DNA from: an uncultured Ruminococcus sp.
Lineage (GTDB): Bacteria > Bacillota > Clostridia > Oscillospirales > Ruminococcaceae
Assembly: GCA_910576995.1 (NCBI GenBank)
Contig: CAJTLC010000009.1
Location: forward strand, 52,310 to 116,309
Length of the DNA: 64,000 bases
Direction of reading: 5' to 3'
The position numbers were made by a program, and so were the translations under genes. Positions 17,134-26,614 of this stretch are shown here, in pieces. A model generated the notes under the pieces. It saw only the letters and a list, made by a program, of their open reading frames with translations, had not been told where the DNA came from and did not search any database. Numbering within the stretch: the stretch's first letter is position 1; each line of letters starts with the position of its first letter.

Positions 17134-17727
17134 TCACTTTGATTCCAGAGCAGCAAGACGTTCTGCTATCGACGGCGCATAAGGCTCAAAATCAGAATTT
17201 TTTATATCGGACGGACGAATCATAGGATAGATATTGATACCGTCAACATTCACGCCCTCATAGATTCTCAAATACGCATACCAATATTTCGCCGCAGGAT
17301 AAGCGGAAAGATCGACCAGACGTCCGTCGTCGCCGTCGTAAAATGAAGCGACATATCCGCTGCCTGCGCCCGTCGAAACTTCAACGCCTATACAGCATTC
17401 AACGCCCAGCATTTGATCGCCGCCGCTCAGAATAAATTTTGTCGGAAGAATGGAAATCGGATTTCGGTTTGTCTTTCTGGTTAGATCGATAACTGTTCTT
17501 TCCGTTGCCGTACCGCTCAGCGTTAAAATTCCGTTGGAATCCACGGTCATCGTCACGCCGTTTACGGTTGTATCCGCAGCTGTGACTTTCAGCGCATTTT
17601 TTCTTGTATAACCCAGAGTGCAGGAATTTACCGCGATATTATCCTGCGCAGTCAGGAGCGAACTTCCGATATGCGCGCCCTTTCCTCCCGCAAGCTGAGC
17701 TGATAAATAAACATCATGCAGATTCAT
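17134..17727 (-). CDS. Phage tail/appendage-like structural protein
   Basis: The 197-residue protein has a beta-rich central part with Thr- and Gly-rich segments (NSCTLGYTRKNAL, SGTATERTVIDL) and a C-terminus SDFEPYAPSIAERLAALES. That ending resembles the 'YEPY' tail of phage fibre and baseplate proteins of Firmicutes, but the rest is not diagnostic. The ATG at 17727 follows AAGGAGGCTTCAA. It overlaps the upstream small gene by 14 bases and ends 14 bases before the M15 peptidase start. The three form a compact cassette. Confidence 0.6.
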   Translation of the reverse strand: MNLHDVYLSAQLAGGKGAHIGSSLLTAQDNIAVNSCTLGYTRKNALKVTAADTTVNGVTMTVDSNGILTLSGTATERTVIDLTRKTNRNPISILPTKFILSGGDQMLGVECCIGVEVSTGAGSGYVASFYDGDDGRLVDLSAYPAAKYWYAYLRIYEGVNVDGINIYPMIRPSDIKNSDFEPYAPSIAERLAALESK

Positions 17728-17965
17728 TTGAAGCCTCCTTAATAACGCTCCCCGACTGATCAGCCCAGCTGCCGTCTCCGGCAAGGACAGCGAGAATTCC
17801 CTCCTTGATGACCAGAGCCGTCGAACCCTGATGCAGGCGTATTCCTGATATGCCGTTGATTCCGGGAAGTTCCGCCCTTGTATCAACGTCTATCTCCGCG
17901 CGCACAAGAGGCGTTGTAAGATCATCCGCAAACTTGACAAAACGTTCGTTTCTTAATTTTATCAT
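17714..17965 (-). CDS. Small phage-like protein of unknown function
   Basis: The 83-residue protein starts at an ATG after AAGGAGAGAAAATT. It has the region LTTPLVRAEIDVDTRAEL and a Gly-containing centre ending in AGDGSWADQSG. I do not recognise a family. Its place directly before a tail-type protein and a lytic peptidase suggests a structural or assembly part of the same cassette. It overlaps the next gene by 14 bases, so translation is probably coupled. Confidence 0.6.
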   Translation of the reverse strand: MIKLRNERFVKFADDLTTPLVRAEIDVDTRAELPGINGISGIRLHQGSTALVIKEGILAVLAGDGSWADQSGSVIKEASNESA

Positions 17966-18155
17966 AATTTTCTCTCCTTATTTATTTAAATGTGCATGGG
18001 TTAAAGAAACGCCGCTAATCATACCCCGTATGAACGATCAGATATTTCATATTCTTCACCGCCTTTCATAAGGGGTGCAAAAACAGGACTTTTTCAACAT
18101 GAAAACGTTGAATAGCGATGAAAGTTTACAGAATATTCATAAAATAATTAAAAAA

Positions 18156-18186
18156 GCGCGCGTTCATAGTAAGTTCCATGAACACG
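18156..18186 (-). terminator. Terminator of the dockerin metalloprotease gene
   Basis: On the minus strand CGCGTGTTCATGG and CTATGAACGCGCG form an imperfect stem with a short loop, followed by CTTTTTTAATT. It lies about 20 bases past the stop codon of the 18206-19723 gene. Confidence 0.8.
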
Positions 18187-18205
18187 CGTTTAGTATAATT
18201 ATTGA

Positions 18206-19723
18206 TCAATAAATCACCTGTTTTTCAACAAGCATTTGCCGCATAATAACAAGATCATATACGTCTATCCGATCGTCCTTGTCCAGATCGCCCTTAAAAG
18301 GATCAACCATATCCCCCGCATTAAGAAGCCATTGATCAAGCATTACCAGATCGCCGATACTTAACATACCGTCGCCGTTAACATCGCCTTCAACGCCTCT
18401 CACGTTTTCAATAAGAGTAAGACTTTCCACCTTAACAATTTCTTTTCTGTCGTACGCTGCATCCACCATATATTGCATTGATATATCTATTTTATCGCCG
18501 ACCTCGTAATGAGCAAGATTTTTCGACTCATCGTCGCCGTAATGATTTGCACCATAGTAAAAACGTCCATGATCAGCAAATCTGATATATCCTCCATATC
18601 CGTCGACATTTTCAACTATTTCATCGACAAAACTGTCGTTCCTGTAATACACAGGACTGGTTGTCGTCGTCGTTTCGACGGGAGCCGGCGCTGTTGTCGT
18701 TGTGGTTGCAGTCGTAGAAGTTGTTGTCGCAGACGTAGTTACGACAGGCGTTTCAATAACGAAACGTCCGCTTTCATCCTTTATCTTCGACCACATATAT
18801 CTGAGCATCCAACCGTCAAAATCAGTTATTTTTGCAGCCGATCCCGCCATCATCAGCGAATTTTCACCGCCTGGGAATCCTCCGGGAGGAAAACCGTCCG
18901 ATTCTCCTTCTCCGCCGTAAAAATCAGTCATGCCGAAACCATGTCCGAGTTCATGCTCAAGAACGTGCAGACCGCTGCCGTCAAGCATATTCAGATATGC
19001 GTCATCTGAAAGACGCTGTCCCCAGTCGCCGCCGCATCCGCCTATCTGCGGAAATCCCTGAGTTGCCCATAAATACATATCAAAACGCTTATCAAGTCCG
19101 CCCGGATACTGATACGAAGCGTCGGCGAAATGATCAAAACGCGAAAGTTCCGAAGGCGCATTGGGCAATTTGTCGGGGATCGTTTCATATCCGTTTGAAG
19201 TATCGTACTGCGAGTCGTAAAATTCAGTATCAGTATACACTACCTCGTCATCGTGAAGATCGAGCAGACAATTTTTATCAATAACCGCCCAGCCCACGAT
19301 CTTTACCTCGATATGATCGTAAGGCCAGTTTTCATATCCCGTCAGCCATTTCGCCCAGCCGTTTATGCTGTCGCTGACAAGCTGCTCAAATTGTTTGCGC
19401 TGCTCATAAGTAACAGTCTTGTAGGACTGCCAGCGAACGACATAATTAAGCGTACCTTTTCCCGCAACGATCTGATCGAAGATCGTATTTCGGCGTTCAG
19501 TGGATTTTTCCTTGGCAATTCGATTATCCCAGATCCAGTCCGCAGCATATTTGTAATCCTGTGGAAAATCCTCGATCGTAAGAAAATCTGCGGCATTAGC
19601 TGAAACGATGTTCCGCTGAATAGAAACTGAATTAGTTCCGCTTCCGTATGCCGCAAAAACCGAACACATCACGGCTGCACCGACTGCCGCCGCACCGATG
19701 CTTTTTAAAAATTTTTTCTTCAT
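18206..19723 (-). CDS. Secreted metzincin-like metalloprotease with Thr linker and dockerin
   Basis: The 505-residue protein has a signal peptide (about 1-46). Its catalytic region carries HELGHGFGMTD (His257, Glu258, His261, Gly264, Asp267), the HExxHxxGxxD zinc motif, followed by a Met-rich SLMMAGSA that may be the Met-turn. A Thr/Ser/Pro linker (about 336-362) leads to a beta module (around 365-440) and a type I dockerin (443-503, DVNGDGMLSIGDLVML and DLDKDDRIDVYDLVIM). It should be exported and docked on a scaffoldin to degrade protein. I chose the ATG at 19723 with GAGGGAG upstream; a TTG two codons before is less likely. The peptidase family cannot be named with certainty. Confidence 0.85.
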   Translation of the reverse strand: MKKKFLKSIGAAAVGAAVMCSVFAAYGSGTNSVSIQRNIVSANAADFLTIEDFPQDYKYAADWIWDNRIAKEKSTERRNTIFDQIVAGKGTLNYVVRWQSYKTVTYEQRKQFEQLVSDSINGWAKWLTGYENWPYDHIEVKIVGWAVIDKNCLLDLHDDEVVYTDTEFYDSQYDTSNGYETIPDKLPNAPSELSRFDHFADASYQYPGGLDKRFDMYLWATQGFPQIGGCGGDWGQRLSDDAYLNMLDGSGLHVLEHELGHGFGMTDFYGGEGESDGFPPGGFPGGENSLMMAGSAAKITDFDGWMLRYMWSKIKDESGRFVIETPVVTTSATTTSTTATTTTTAPAPVETTTTTSPVYYRNDSFVDEIVENVDGYGGYIRFADHGRFYYGANHYGDDESKNLAHYEVGDKIDISMQYMVDAAYDRKEIVKVESLTLIENVRGVEGDVNGDGMLSIGDLVMLDQWLLNAGDMVDPFKGDLDKDDRIDVYDLVIMRQMLVEKQVIY

Positions 19724-19738
19724 GATCAACTCCCTCTT

Positions 19739-19803
19739 TAATCGTAATATTCGGCATAAAGCTTGCCTATTACGGTTTCCCGCAGCTTAGCCGTTCACGA
19801 TTA
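19739..19803 (-). promoter_or_regulatory. Structured leader of the dockerin metalloprotease gene
   Basis: The 5' end of the predicted transcript can fold into a closed structure. The outer stem is TAATCGT/ACGATTA, the next CGGC/GCCG, then AAGCT/AGCTT, with an inner CGG-GAAA-CCG tetraloop hairpin. It begins within a few bases of the expected start site and ends just before the ribosome site GAGGGAG. The shape is riboswitch- or attenuator-like, but I could not match it to a known class. Confidence 0.55.
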
Positions 19804-19812
19804 CACAATATT

Positions 19813-19841
19813 ATTATACCAATTTATACAAACAATGTCAA
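19813..19841 (-). promoter_or_regulatory. Consensus SigA promoter of the dockerin metalloprotease gene
   Basis: On the minus strand TTGACA (19841-19836) and TATAAT (19818-19813) are 17 bases apart, both perfect. The transcript should begin near 19806, so the structured leader would be its first part. Confidence 0.88.
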
Positions 19842-19997
19842 TGATTTTTTTACAATTCTGATAATATATATAGTCGTCCTAATATTATGCGCAGTTTCAT
19901 AAAATTTCTTTAATTTCAGACAGGTTCTCATAATTGACAAAACCCATTAAAATCCAGTCAAATTACCGCACAAAACCGACAACATGGCAGAATCGTA

Positions 19998-20025
19998 TTG
20001 ACTTCATCCCAAAAATGGTTATAAT
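19998..20025 (+). promoter_or_regulatory. SigA-type promoter of the M60/LPQTG/sortase operon
   Basis: TTGACT (19998-20003) and TATAAT (20020-20025) are 16 bases apart. Transcription would start near 20032, giving a leader of about 120 bases. The rest of the gap between the two divergent genes holds only AT-rich DNA and an R1-type end (GACAGGTTCT, ending 19929). Confidence 0.75.
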
Positions 20026-20066
20026 AAAAGCATAAAGTAAATCACAGGCAAACTTATTGAAAGATA

Positions 20067-20134
20067 AGAACCTCTCCACATATAAATTTTATGCAAAGTT
20101 TACAAGCCAAGGCAAAATAAGAATTGCATAAAAT
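20067..20134 (+). promoter_or_regulatory. Leader hairpin and R1 end before the M60-like gene
   Basis: An R1-type left end (AGAACCTCTCCACATA, 20067-20082) is followed by an 11 bp perfect inverted repeat, ATTTTATGCAA (20086-20096) with TTGCATAAAAT (20124-20134). The hairpin closes immediately upstream of the ribosome site AAAGGAAC and could affect translation start. Confidence 0.5.
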
Positions 20135-20152
20135 CAGAAAGGAACAACTATT

Positions 20153-23100
20153 ATGAAAGATATGATGAAGAAAAACGGTTTTAAAAGGACGACAGCTTTT
20201 TTAATGGCATTATCTATGGTATGCAGTTTCCCACAGGTAATAAATGCAAGCGCCTCATTTTCTGATACAAGTTCAGATCATATAATGGAAAGAACTTATA
20301 CAGATCAAAAAGATGCAGGCGATCCAACGGAAAATATTGCGATAGGAAGAATTGAAATATCACTCAGGTCTTATATAGATCTCGAAAATGACGTTGAATA
20401 TACTGCAAAACTGACCGATTCCAACGGCGCAGTTCAAACGTCAGTTCTCATCAGCGACAGTTCAAACGAAACAAAGAGCGCAGTTTTTAAGAATCTTGCG
20501 GACGGCGAATATATTGTCGAAGTCAGCGCTCCCGGATTTGCAGCTTTCCGTCAGAATATCACGGTCGCACAGAAAATGTACACGATAAATCTTACGGCAG
20601 GTTTCTGCAACGGCTATACATACGTTGACGGTGGAATTCACCCAGGCGTCCTCATGATAGGCGACGTAAACGGCGACGGTAAAGTTGACGACGCCGACAA
20701 GATCATTTTAGTAGACACTATAGACGAAAGTTCTGTAGATAAAGAGTATCAGCCAGAACTTAATTATATAACCGATCTGAATAATGATAATATGACAAAT
20801 CTGATTGATCTGACATACTTGTCAAAAAGCTATAAGATCGGCGATAAAAACACGGCTGCTCATATCGAAGAAAGCGTTTCACCCGAAGCGGTCGTTCCTG
20901 AAATTGCAGAAGATACGGCTGTTACGGAAGGTTCGGTTGAAGAAATGCTGAACGGCGAGGGTTCTGTAACGCTTACTCCTGCCGGCGGCGGTGAAATTAC
21001 AAAAGATAACCCCGTAAGCATTGGTTTCAATCTGGAAGAAGGCGACACTGTTGTTGACGGTATCACTTTTGATACAAGCGCTGAAAATCCGGTTTCGCAG
21101 GCTACTATCGACGTAAACTATATCGATGAAAACGGAAACGACGCCTCGGTTACCATTCCTTACATAGACGGTATACATCATATTCTTGCGGAAAGCGAAG
21201 TATACGCCGAAATCGACGAAAATGGCAAACTTCACGTTCATTTCGGCGCTCAGGTCGCTGTTAAGAAAGTTACCTTGACTATCATGGGAATGCAGAAAAA
21301 CACCAATCTCGCCGAGATAAGCAAAGTTGAATTTGTAAACGGAATGGAAAGCAGAATTCCCGAACCCGAAATGGACATACCAGAAAACCTGAAAGCAACG
21401 GCAGGCAGCGAGCAGTTCACAGTCCGTTGGGATCCTTGTCTTAACGTTAAAGGTTATCAGGTACAGATCGAACAGGGCGGAAACAGCCAGATAATTGATA
21501 CCATAACAAATTCGATCACAGTAACTTCGTTCAACGGAGGCGACATTAAAAACTATACTACTTATAAGGTAAGCGTACAATCAGTAAACGGTACTTGGGC
21601 AAGCGGTTACTGCAATGCTGTAAACGTTACTCCAAAGCCAAATAAACGACCTGATAAACCCGATGGCGTTTCCGCAAGCGGAAAATATCTAAGCGTCGCC
21701 GTTAGCTGGAAGAAAATGGACGACACAAAATCATACAACGTTTACTACAAAGAAAGAAACAGCGACGAAGATTTTTCAAAGGCAGAGGGTATCACTAACA
21801 ACAGCTTTTTGATCCCCGATCTTAAGAATCTTACTGAATATGAAATCTATGTAACAGGCGTTAATGAACTTGGCGAAAGCCCGCAGTCCATTCATTGCTC
21901 GGCAACTACAATTGATCCAAAATCCGCAGAAGTACCGAAATACAATATGATAAACCGCGACGAAAACGGCATTCCCGGAAAATCCCATATTGTTTCAGTC
22001 ACAAGAAACGGCGGTGAAATGATAGAAAGCGAATCAGACGCTGATCTCGAAAATACAGCATGGGGCGCAGTCGACAACGATCCTGCTTCTTACTACAAAA
22101 AAACGACGTGGGACGACGGCGGTTTCAATAATTTAGGCAGAAACGGTTTAACATATACATTTGACGACGCATATAAAATTGATACGATCATTATGACAGC
22201 CACTGACGGTATGCAATATTCATACATTCATGCAAAATGGTGGGATATAGACGGTAAAGAATCAAGCGTCAACGCTTATTGTCAGCAGGCAAAAGATTCA
22301 AAAGGCAATATATATCATGTAATCAAACTTGCCCAGCCTGTTGAAGCAAAAAAGATACAGATCGGATGCGCCCGTTATCTTGCGGGAGGCTCTTATAATC
22401 TTATTACAATTTCCGATACTTACTTCTATCATTACGACGACCTCAGGGACGTTGTAATGGGATTATATGCCGACGATCTTCACACAAGTCTCAAACCGGA
22501 CGTAACTCAGCAGACTATTGACGATATCCGCGAAAAGATAAACACCCCCGATGAATTCGGAATTGAAAATCCCGATAAAGAAGTTTGGCTGCGCGAACTT
22601 GAAACGGCAGAAAAAATTCTGAACGATGAATCGCTAAACAGCGCCGTTGAAGTTCATGCAGGCATAACAAGCAAGGATACGGGACGCGGCTTTTCAGGTC
22701 TTAACGCATGGCAGCCTCTTGGCGTTACAGCGGCAGCAGGAGAAACGGTAACTATCTACGTTGGAAATCCCAACAAAAAAACAGGCGATTCTACCGATCT
22801 CCGTCTTATCTCTACTCAGTACCATTCAGAATCAGGCGGCGTTACAACAGCGGGCGCAAACTTAAAAATCGGCGCAAACGAGATCAAAATACCCGATGGC
22901 AGCACAGTCGGATTTGAATCCGGCGGCGCACTGTATGTTCAGTATCAGGGCAATAATTCAAACGACAGATACTCCGTACGCGTAAGCGGCGGCGCAGAAG
23001 TACCTACTCTTGATCTGTACAAAGTTACAGATGAAAACGAACGTATGGAACGCGCAGTTGAATTCGTAAAAGAACTTGACGAATACGTTCCCGCAATGGA

Positions 23101-25360
23101 GTCGCTCCATAATGAGATTCATAAGGATTCCGAAAACATAAACGTTGATATGCCATACGATCGTCAGAACTGTATTCTTGGCGCTTCCGATATAATGCTT
23201 GATACAATGATGTTCTCTATACCGGCGCAGCAGATGCTCGCAGGCATAGGAACAGGCAGCGTTGAAGAACGTGCAGGAAAAATGCTTGATTCAATGCAGG
23301 CAATGGAAGATATGATGTATCTCTTCTATCAGCATAAGGGACTTAACGCTTCCGCTCCCAACGATCTTAACAGAATTCCAAAGGGTCATCTCAATATCCG
23401 CTATCAGCGTATGTTCTCAGGCGCATTTATGTATGCGGCAGGCAATCACATCGGTATCGAATGGGGTTCAACACCCGGCATGATGAACAGCGTTCCCGTT
23501 GAAGCGGATGAAAACGGAAAATATATCGGCGGTCGCTACTTTGGCTGGGGAATAGCTCATGAGATCGGTCATAACATAAATCAGGGCAGCTACGCCGTAG
23601 CCGAGATCACCAACAACTATTTCGCAGTTCTCGCTCAGGCAAAGGATACCAACGACAGCGTTCGTTTCCAATACAGAAACGTCTATGATAAGGTAACTTC
23701 CGGCACAAGAGGAAACGCTTCAAACGTATTTACTCAGCTTGGTATGTACTGGCAGCTGCATCTTGCTTATGACAGCGGTCTGAATTACAAAACTTACTCC
23801 GACTACAATGAACAGCTCGAGAATCTTTTCTTCGCAAGAGTTGATACTTACGCAAGAAATACGAAAGCCGCTCCTGCTCCTAACGGCATAATGCTCACTC
23901 TTAACGGCAATACCGATCAAAACCTTATGAGACTTGCCTGCGCAGCGGCAAACAAAAACGTTCTCGAATTTTTCGAGCGCTGGGGAAAGACTCCTGACGC
24001 AGGAACTATCGCGTATGCCGAGCAGTTCGAAAAAGAGACGCGAGCAATATTCTTCGCAAACGACGATTCAAGAATTTACGCGTTAAACGGCAGCGGCAGC
24101 GTACTCAACAGCGAGGGTACTGTTTCCGCAATAGACAACGTTTCTGTAAATATCGGCGACGCTCCCAATAAAGTAGATCTCAGATTCACTTCGAAAGATA
24201 TTCCCGAAAGTGATATTCTTGGATATGAAATCATCCGCTGTACTATCGAGGGCGGCGAAGTGGAAGAAACTCCCGTAGGATTCTCAACAAGCGCAGAATT
24301 TACCGATACCGTCTCAACTATGAACAACCGCACAGTATTCTACAAAGTTACTCTTATTGATCAGTACCTCAACCGCTCTGCTTCTTTCACAACTGAAGCT
24401 GCCAAGATCGAACACGACGGCAGCATGGATAAGACAAACTGGACTATCAGCACCATAGAACTGAAAGCAGACGCTGAAAAACCAGACTCCACTGACGAAA
24501 TGCCATGCGAACAAACAGCTAAAAACCCTGCTTATCTGGCATTTGACAACGATCCCGATACTGTATTTACTTCTCAGATAACAGCAGGTTACGCTGATAT
24601 CACCATTGATTTGAATCAGACTCTTACAACATCCGGTATGAAAATCACCACAGGCAGCGACGATACTGATTTCTCCTATAAGATTTATGTGAAGAAACCC
24701 GATGGTACATACTCCGGAAATGAAAATCCATATCAGTTGGTAGCCGAAGGCAGCTGCACAGGCGATAAGACAGTTTACTTTGCAAATGACGACAATAAAT
24801 ACATAAGCACATATTCTACATCTTCCATTAAATTCGTATTCTCCAAGCAGCAGAATAAAGTAGTTTCTATCGCAGAACTCGACGTGCTCGCTCCCACTGG
24901 CGATAATGTTGATTTCCGCAGAACAGAGGACGAAAACATGACAGTCATCGGTACTCTTAGCGAAGATTACAAATACGGCGAAAACGACGGCGACGTAATT
25001 CCTAAGGATTCGCTGGTATTTACAGGCTCATATAAAGGAAATCCCGCTTACAATGTCGTTATGCTGTTTGACGGCGAGGGCAATATCGTCGGCGGAATCG
25101 ATGATGATAATAATCTTCTTTCGCAGCAGATAATTCTCGCAGACGTTCCCGACGAAGGAAATATCGCAAACGTATCGGACGGAACATGGATCTACTGGAT
25201 CGAACCCGATCAAATGACAAATATGGAAATGCCCGAAACTGTACGCGTTGAACTGTACAGAGTAAACAACGCTCAGACTAACGAGGGACAGCGTCTGGTA
25301 AGCGATTCGCTGTTTGAAGAAGTACCGGATACACTCCCCGACATTACTTTCGGAAAATAA
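20153..25360 (+). CDS. Secreted M60-like (enhancin/mucinase-type) peptidase with dockerin, FnIII and discoidin-like modules
   Basis: The 1735-residue protein has a signal peptide (about 1-32), then a Cna-B-like beta domain (60-150) and a dockerin-like pair of calcium loops (170-228, DVNGDGKVDDADKIILV and DLNNDNMTNLIDLTYL). Two fibronectin type III-like modules (about 405-590) and a discoidin-like region (610-760) follow. The catalytic part carries HEIGH at 1136-1140 with a further Glu at 1151, the HExxH(8-28)E signature of Peptidase M60. FnIII-like and F5/8-like modules follow to about 1600. M60 enzymes cleave mucin-type glycoproteins, so host mucin or another glycoprotein is the likely substrate. 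The ATG follows AAAGGAACAACTATT. An LPQTG protein gene and a sortase gene follow within 12 bases and by overlap. Confidence 0.88.
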   Translation: MKDMMKKNGFKRTTAFLMALSMVCSFPQVINASASFSDTSSDHIMERTYTDQKDAGDPTENIAIGRIEISLRSYIDLENDVEYTAKLTDSNGAVQTSVLISDSSNETKSAVFKNLADGEYIVEVSAPGFAAFRQNITVAQKMYTINLTAGFCNGYTYVDGGIHPGVLMIGDVNGDGKVDDADKIILVDTIDESSVDKEYQPELNYITDLNNDNMTNLIDLTYLSKSYKIGDKNTAAHIEESVSPEAVVPEIAEDTAVTEGSVEEMLNGEGSVTLTPAGGGEITKDNPVSIGFNLEEGDTVVDGITFDTSAENPVSQATIDVNYIDENGNDASVTIPYIDGIHHILAESEVYAEIDENGKLHVHFGAQVAVKKVTLTIMGMQKNTNLAEISKVEFVNGMESRIPEPEMDIPENLKATAGSEQFTVRWDPCLNVKGYQVQIEQGGNSQIIDTITNSITVTSFNGGDIKNYTTYKVSVQSVNGTWASGYCNAVNVTPKPNKRPDKPDGVSASGKYLSVAVSWKKMDDTKSYNVYYKERNSDEDFSKAEGITNNSFLIPDLKNLTEYEIYVTGVNELGESPQSIHCSATTIDPKSAEVPKYNMINRDENGIPGKSHIVSVTRNGGEMIESESDADLENTAWGAVDNDPASYYKKTTWDDGGFNNLGRNGLTYTFDDAYKIDTIIMTATDGMQYSYIHAKWWDIDGKESSVNAYCQQAKDSKGNIYHVIKLAQPVEAKKIQIGCARYLAGGSYNLITISDTYFYHYDDLRDVVMGLYADDLHTSLKPDVTQQTIDDIREKINTPDEFGIENPDKEVWLRELETAEKILNDESLNSAVEVHAGITSKDTGRGFSGLNAWQPLGVTAAAGETVTIYVGNPNKKTGDSTDLRLISTQYHSESGGVTTAGANLKIGANEIKIPDGSTVGFESGGALYVQYQGNNSNDRYSVRVSGGAEVPTLDLYKVTDENERMERAVEFVKELDEYVPAMESLHNEIHKDSENINVDMPYDRQNCILGASDIMLDTMMFSIPAQQMLAGIGTGSVEERAGKMLDSMQAMEDMMYLFYQHKGLNASAPNDLNRIPKGHLNIRYQRMFSGAFMYAAGNHIGIEWGSTPGMMNSVPVEADENGKYIGGRYFGWGIAHEIGHNINQGSYAVAEITNNYFAVLAQAKDTNDSVRFQYRNVYDKVTSGTRGNASNVFTQLGMYWQLHLAYDSGLNYKTYSDYNEQLENLFFARVDTYARNTKAAPAPNGIMLTLNGNTDQNLMRLACAAANKNVLEFFERWGKTPDAGTIAYAEQFEKETRAIFFANDDSRIYALNGSGSVLNSEGTVSAIDNVSVNIGDAPNKVDLRFTSKDIPESDILGYEIIRCTIEGGEVEETPVGFSTSAEFTDTVSTMNNRTVFYKVTLIDQYLNRSASFTTEAAKIEHDGSMDKTNWTISTIELKADAEKPDSTDEMPCEQTAKNPAYLAFDNDPDTVFTSQITAGYADITIDLNQTLTTSGMKITTGSDDTDFSYKIYVKKPDGTYSGNENPYQLVAEGSCTGDKTVYFANDDNKYISTYSTSSIKFVFSKQQNKVVSIAELDVLAPTGDNVDFRRTEDENMTVIGTLSEDYKYGENDGDVIPKDSLVFTGSYKGNPAYNVVMLFDGEGNIVGGIDDDNNLLSQQIILADVPDEGNIANVSDGTWIYWIEPDQMTNMEMPETVRVELYRVNNAQTNEGQRLVSDSLFEEVPDTLPDITFGK

Positions 25361-25372
25361 AGGAGTAAAAAC

Positions 25373-26614
25373 ATGAAAAAGCAATTAATAAAATCTATGC
25401 TTACTGCTCTGACATTCGGTATGCTTGTATCACTTAATGCGATCGCTGCCGAACCGGAGAACGAAGCCAAGTCAGACAGCAGGATCATAATAGGCGAGTC
25501 CAATTATATATCGTTAACTTCCGAAAATGCAGAACAGAATGGAATTACTGCCCTTCAGTTAAGCCTGTTAGTTGAACCCGCTGCAGAAGCTGATGTTTCA
25601 TTTGATTTCAATCAGGAAAACGAAGTCAAAGTTCATGATTTTCGTTATCACGAGAATTCAAAGGTTCTGAATATCTATATAGCTGATGAAAAGCCGATTT
25701 TTAACGACTCAAATTTGATGGACATAGGTTCGGTATCCGCAACGAATACTGATGGGAACAGCATTGATGTTGAAATAACTGTAATTGAAAATTCCTTAAA
25801 GTTTGTGTCCAAAAATATTTTAACCGACAAAGCATTCAGCGTTGAAGATACAAGAGATACTGAGCCGATCACAACAACAACCACAACTGAAACTACAACT
25901 ACAAAGCCGACTACTTCAACTACTACCACCACAACCGAGACTACGACTACAAAGCCGACCACTTCAACTACTATCACCACAACCGAAACTACGACTACAA
26001 AGCCGACCACTTCAACTACTACCACCACAACTGAAACTACGACTACAAAGCCGACTACTTCAACTACTACCACCACAACCGAAACTACGACTACTGAATC
26101 GGTTATAACAACTGAAACTACGATTACCGAGCCGGTTATCACGACTGAAACTACGACTACCGAGCCGGTTATCACGACTGAAACTACGACTACCGAGCCG
26201 GTTATCACGACTGAAGCTACAACTACCGAGCCGGTTATCACGACTGAAGCTACGACTACCGAGCCGGTTATCACGACTGAAGCTACAACTACCGAGCCGG
26301 TTATCACGACTGAAGCTACAACTACCGAGCCGGTTATCACGACTGAAACTACGACTACTGAATCGATTACTACTACAACTACAAAATCAAATACAACAAC
26401 CACAATCGAAACTACAACTACTGAGTCTATTACCTCAACAACTACAACTGAAACTACTAATACCGAATGCACTACTACAACTACCTTACCACAGACCGGA
26501 AACAATTCACTTAAAAATGTTTTTATCGCTATGGCTTCATTAATGCTTGTCGCATACGGAGTGTGCGCAGTGACGTTTTCCGGAATATTCCGCCACAAAA
26601 AAGATGAAAAATAA
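25373..26614 (+). CDS. LPxTG wall-anchored protein with Thr-rich tandem repeats
   Basis: The 413-residue protein has a signal peptide (about 1-24) and a globular region resembling a small cohesin-like or beta-sandwich fold (30-160). A long Thr/Glu/Pro stalk (165-370) follows, then LPQTG (372-376), a hydrophobic helix and the basic tail RHKKDEK. This is the standard sortase sorting signal. The stalk has two kinds of tandem repeat and probably lifts the N-terminal domain above the wall and carries O-glycans. Whether the N-terminal domain is a true cohesin cannot be settled by eye. The ATG follows AAAGGAGTAAAAAC, 12 bases after the M60-like gene, and the sortase gene overlaps its end by 11 bases. 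Confidence 0.88.
   Translation: MKKQLIKSMLTALTFGMLVSLNAIAAEPENEAKSDSRIIIGESNYISLTSENAEQNGITALQLSLLVEPAAEADVSFDFNQENEVKVHDFRYHENSKVLNIYIADEKPIFNDSNLMDIGSVSATNTDGNSIDVEITVIENSLKFVSKNILTDKAFSVEDTRDTEPITTTTTTETTTTKPTTSTTTTTTETTTTKPTTSTTITTTETTTTKPTTSTTTTTTETTTTKPTTSTTTTTTETTTTESVITTETTITEPVITTETTTTEPVITTETTTTEPVITTEATTTEPVITTEATTTEPVITTEATTTEPVITTEATTTEPVITTETTTTESITTTTTKSNTTTTIETTTTESITSTTTTETTNTECTTTTTLPQTGNNSLKNVFIAMASLMLVAYGVCAVTFSGIFRHKKDEK
25903..26370 (+). repeat. Coding tandem repeats of the LPxTG stalk
   Basis: Two arrays adjoin. About four 48-base units encode KPTTSTTTTTTETTTT (25903-26094), then about nine 33-base units encode ETTTTEPVITT or EATTTEPVITT (26095-26370). Neighbouring units are nearly identical in DNA, so the length is likely to vary between strains. 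Confidence 0.85.

Noticed and set aside
18015..18050. An 11-codon frame with a good ribosome site upstream of the phage-like cassette
   Set aside because: The GGCGGTGAAGAAT site is convincing, but the product (MKYLIVHTGYD) is too short to judge; it may be a leader peptide or a truncated gene start.
19739..19803. Assignment of the leader to the c-di-GMP (GEMM) riboswitch
   Set aside because: The conserved GEMM segments are missing, and stem order differs. Left as unclassified.
25675..26598. A 307-codon frame antisense to the Thr-rich wall protein
   Set aside because: Its Val-rich repeats are the complement of the Thr codons in the opposite strand; the coding strand has the signal peptide and LPQTG anchor, so the antisense frame is a by-product.
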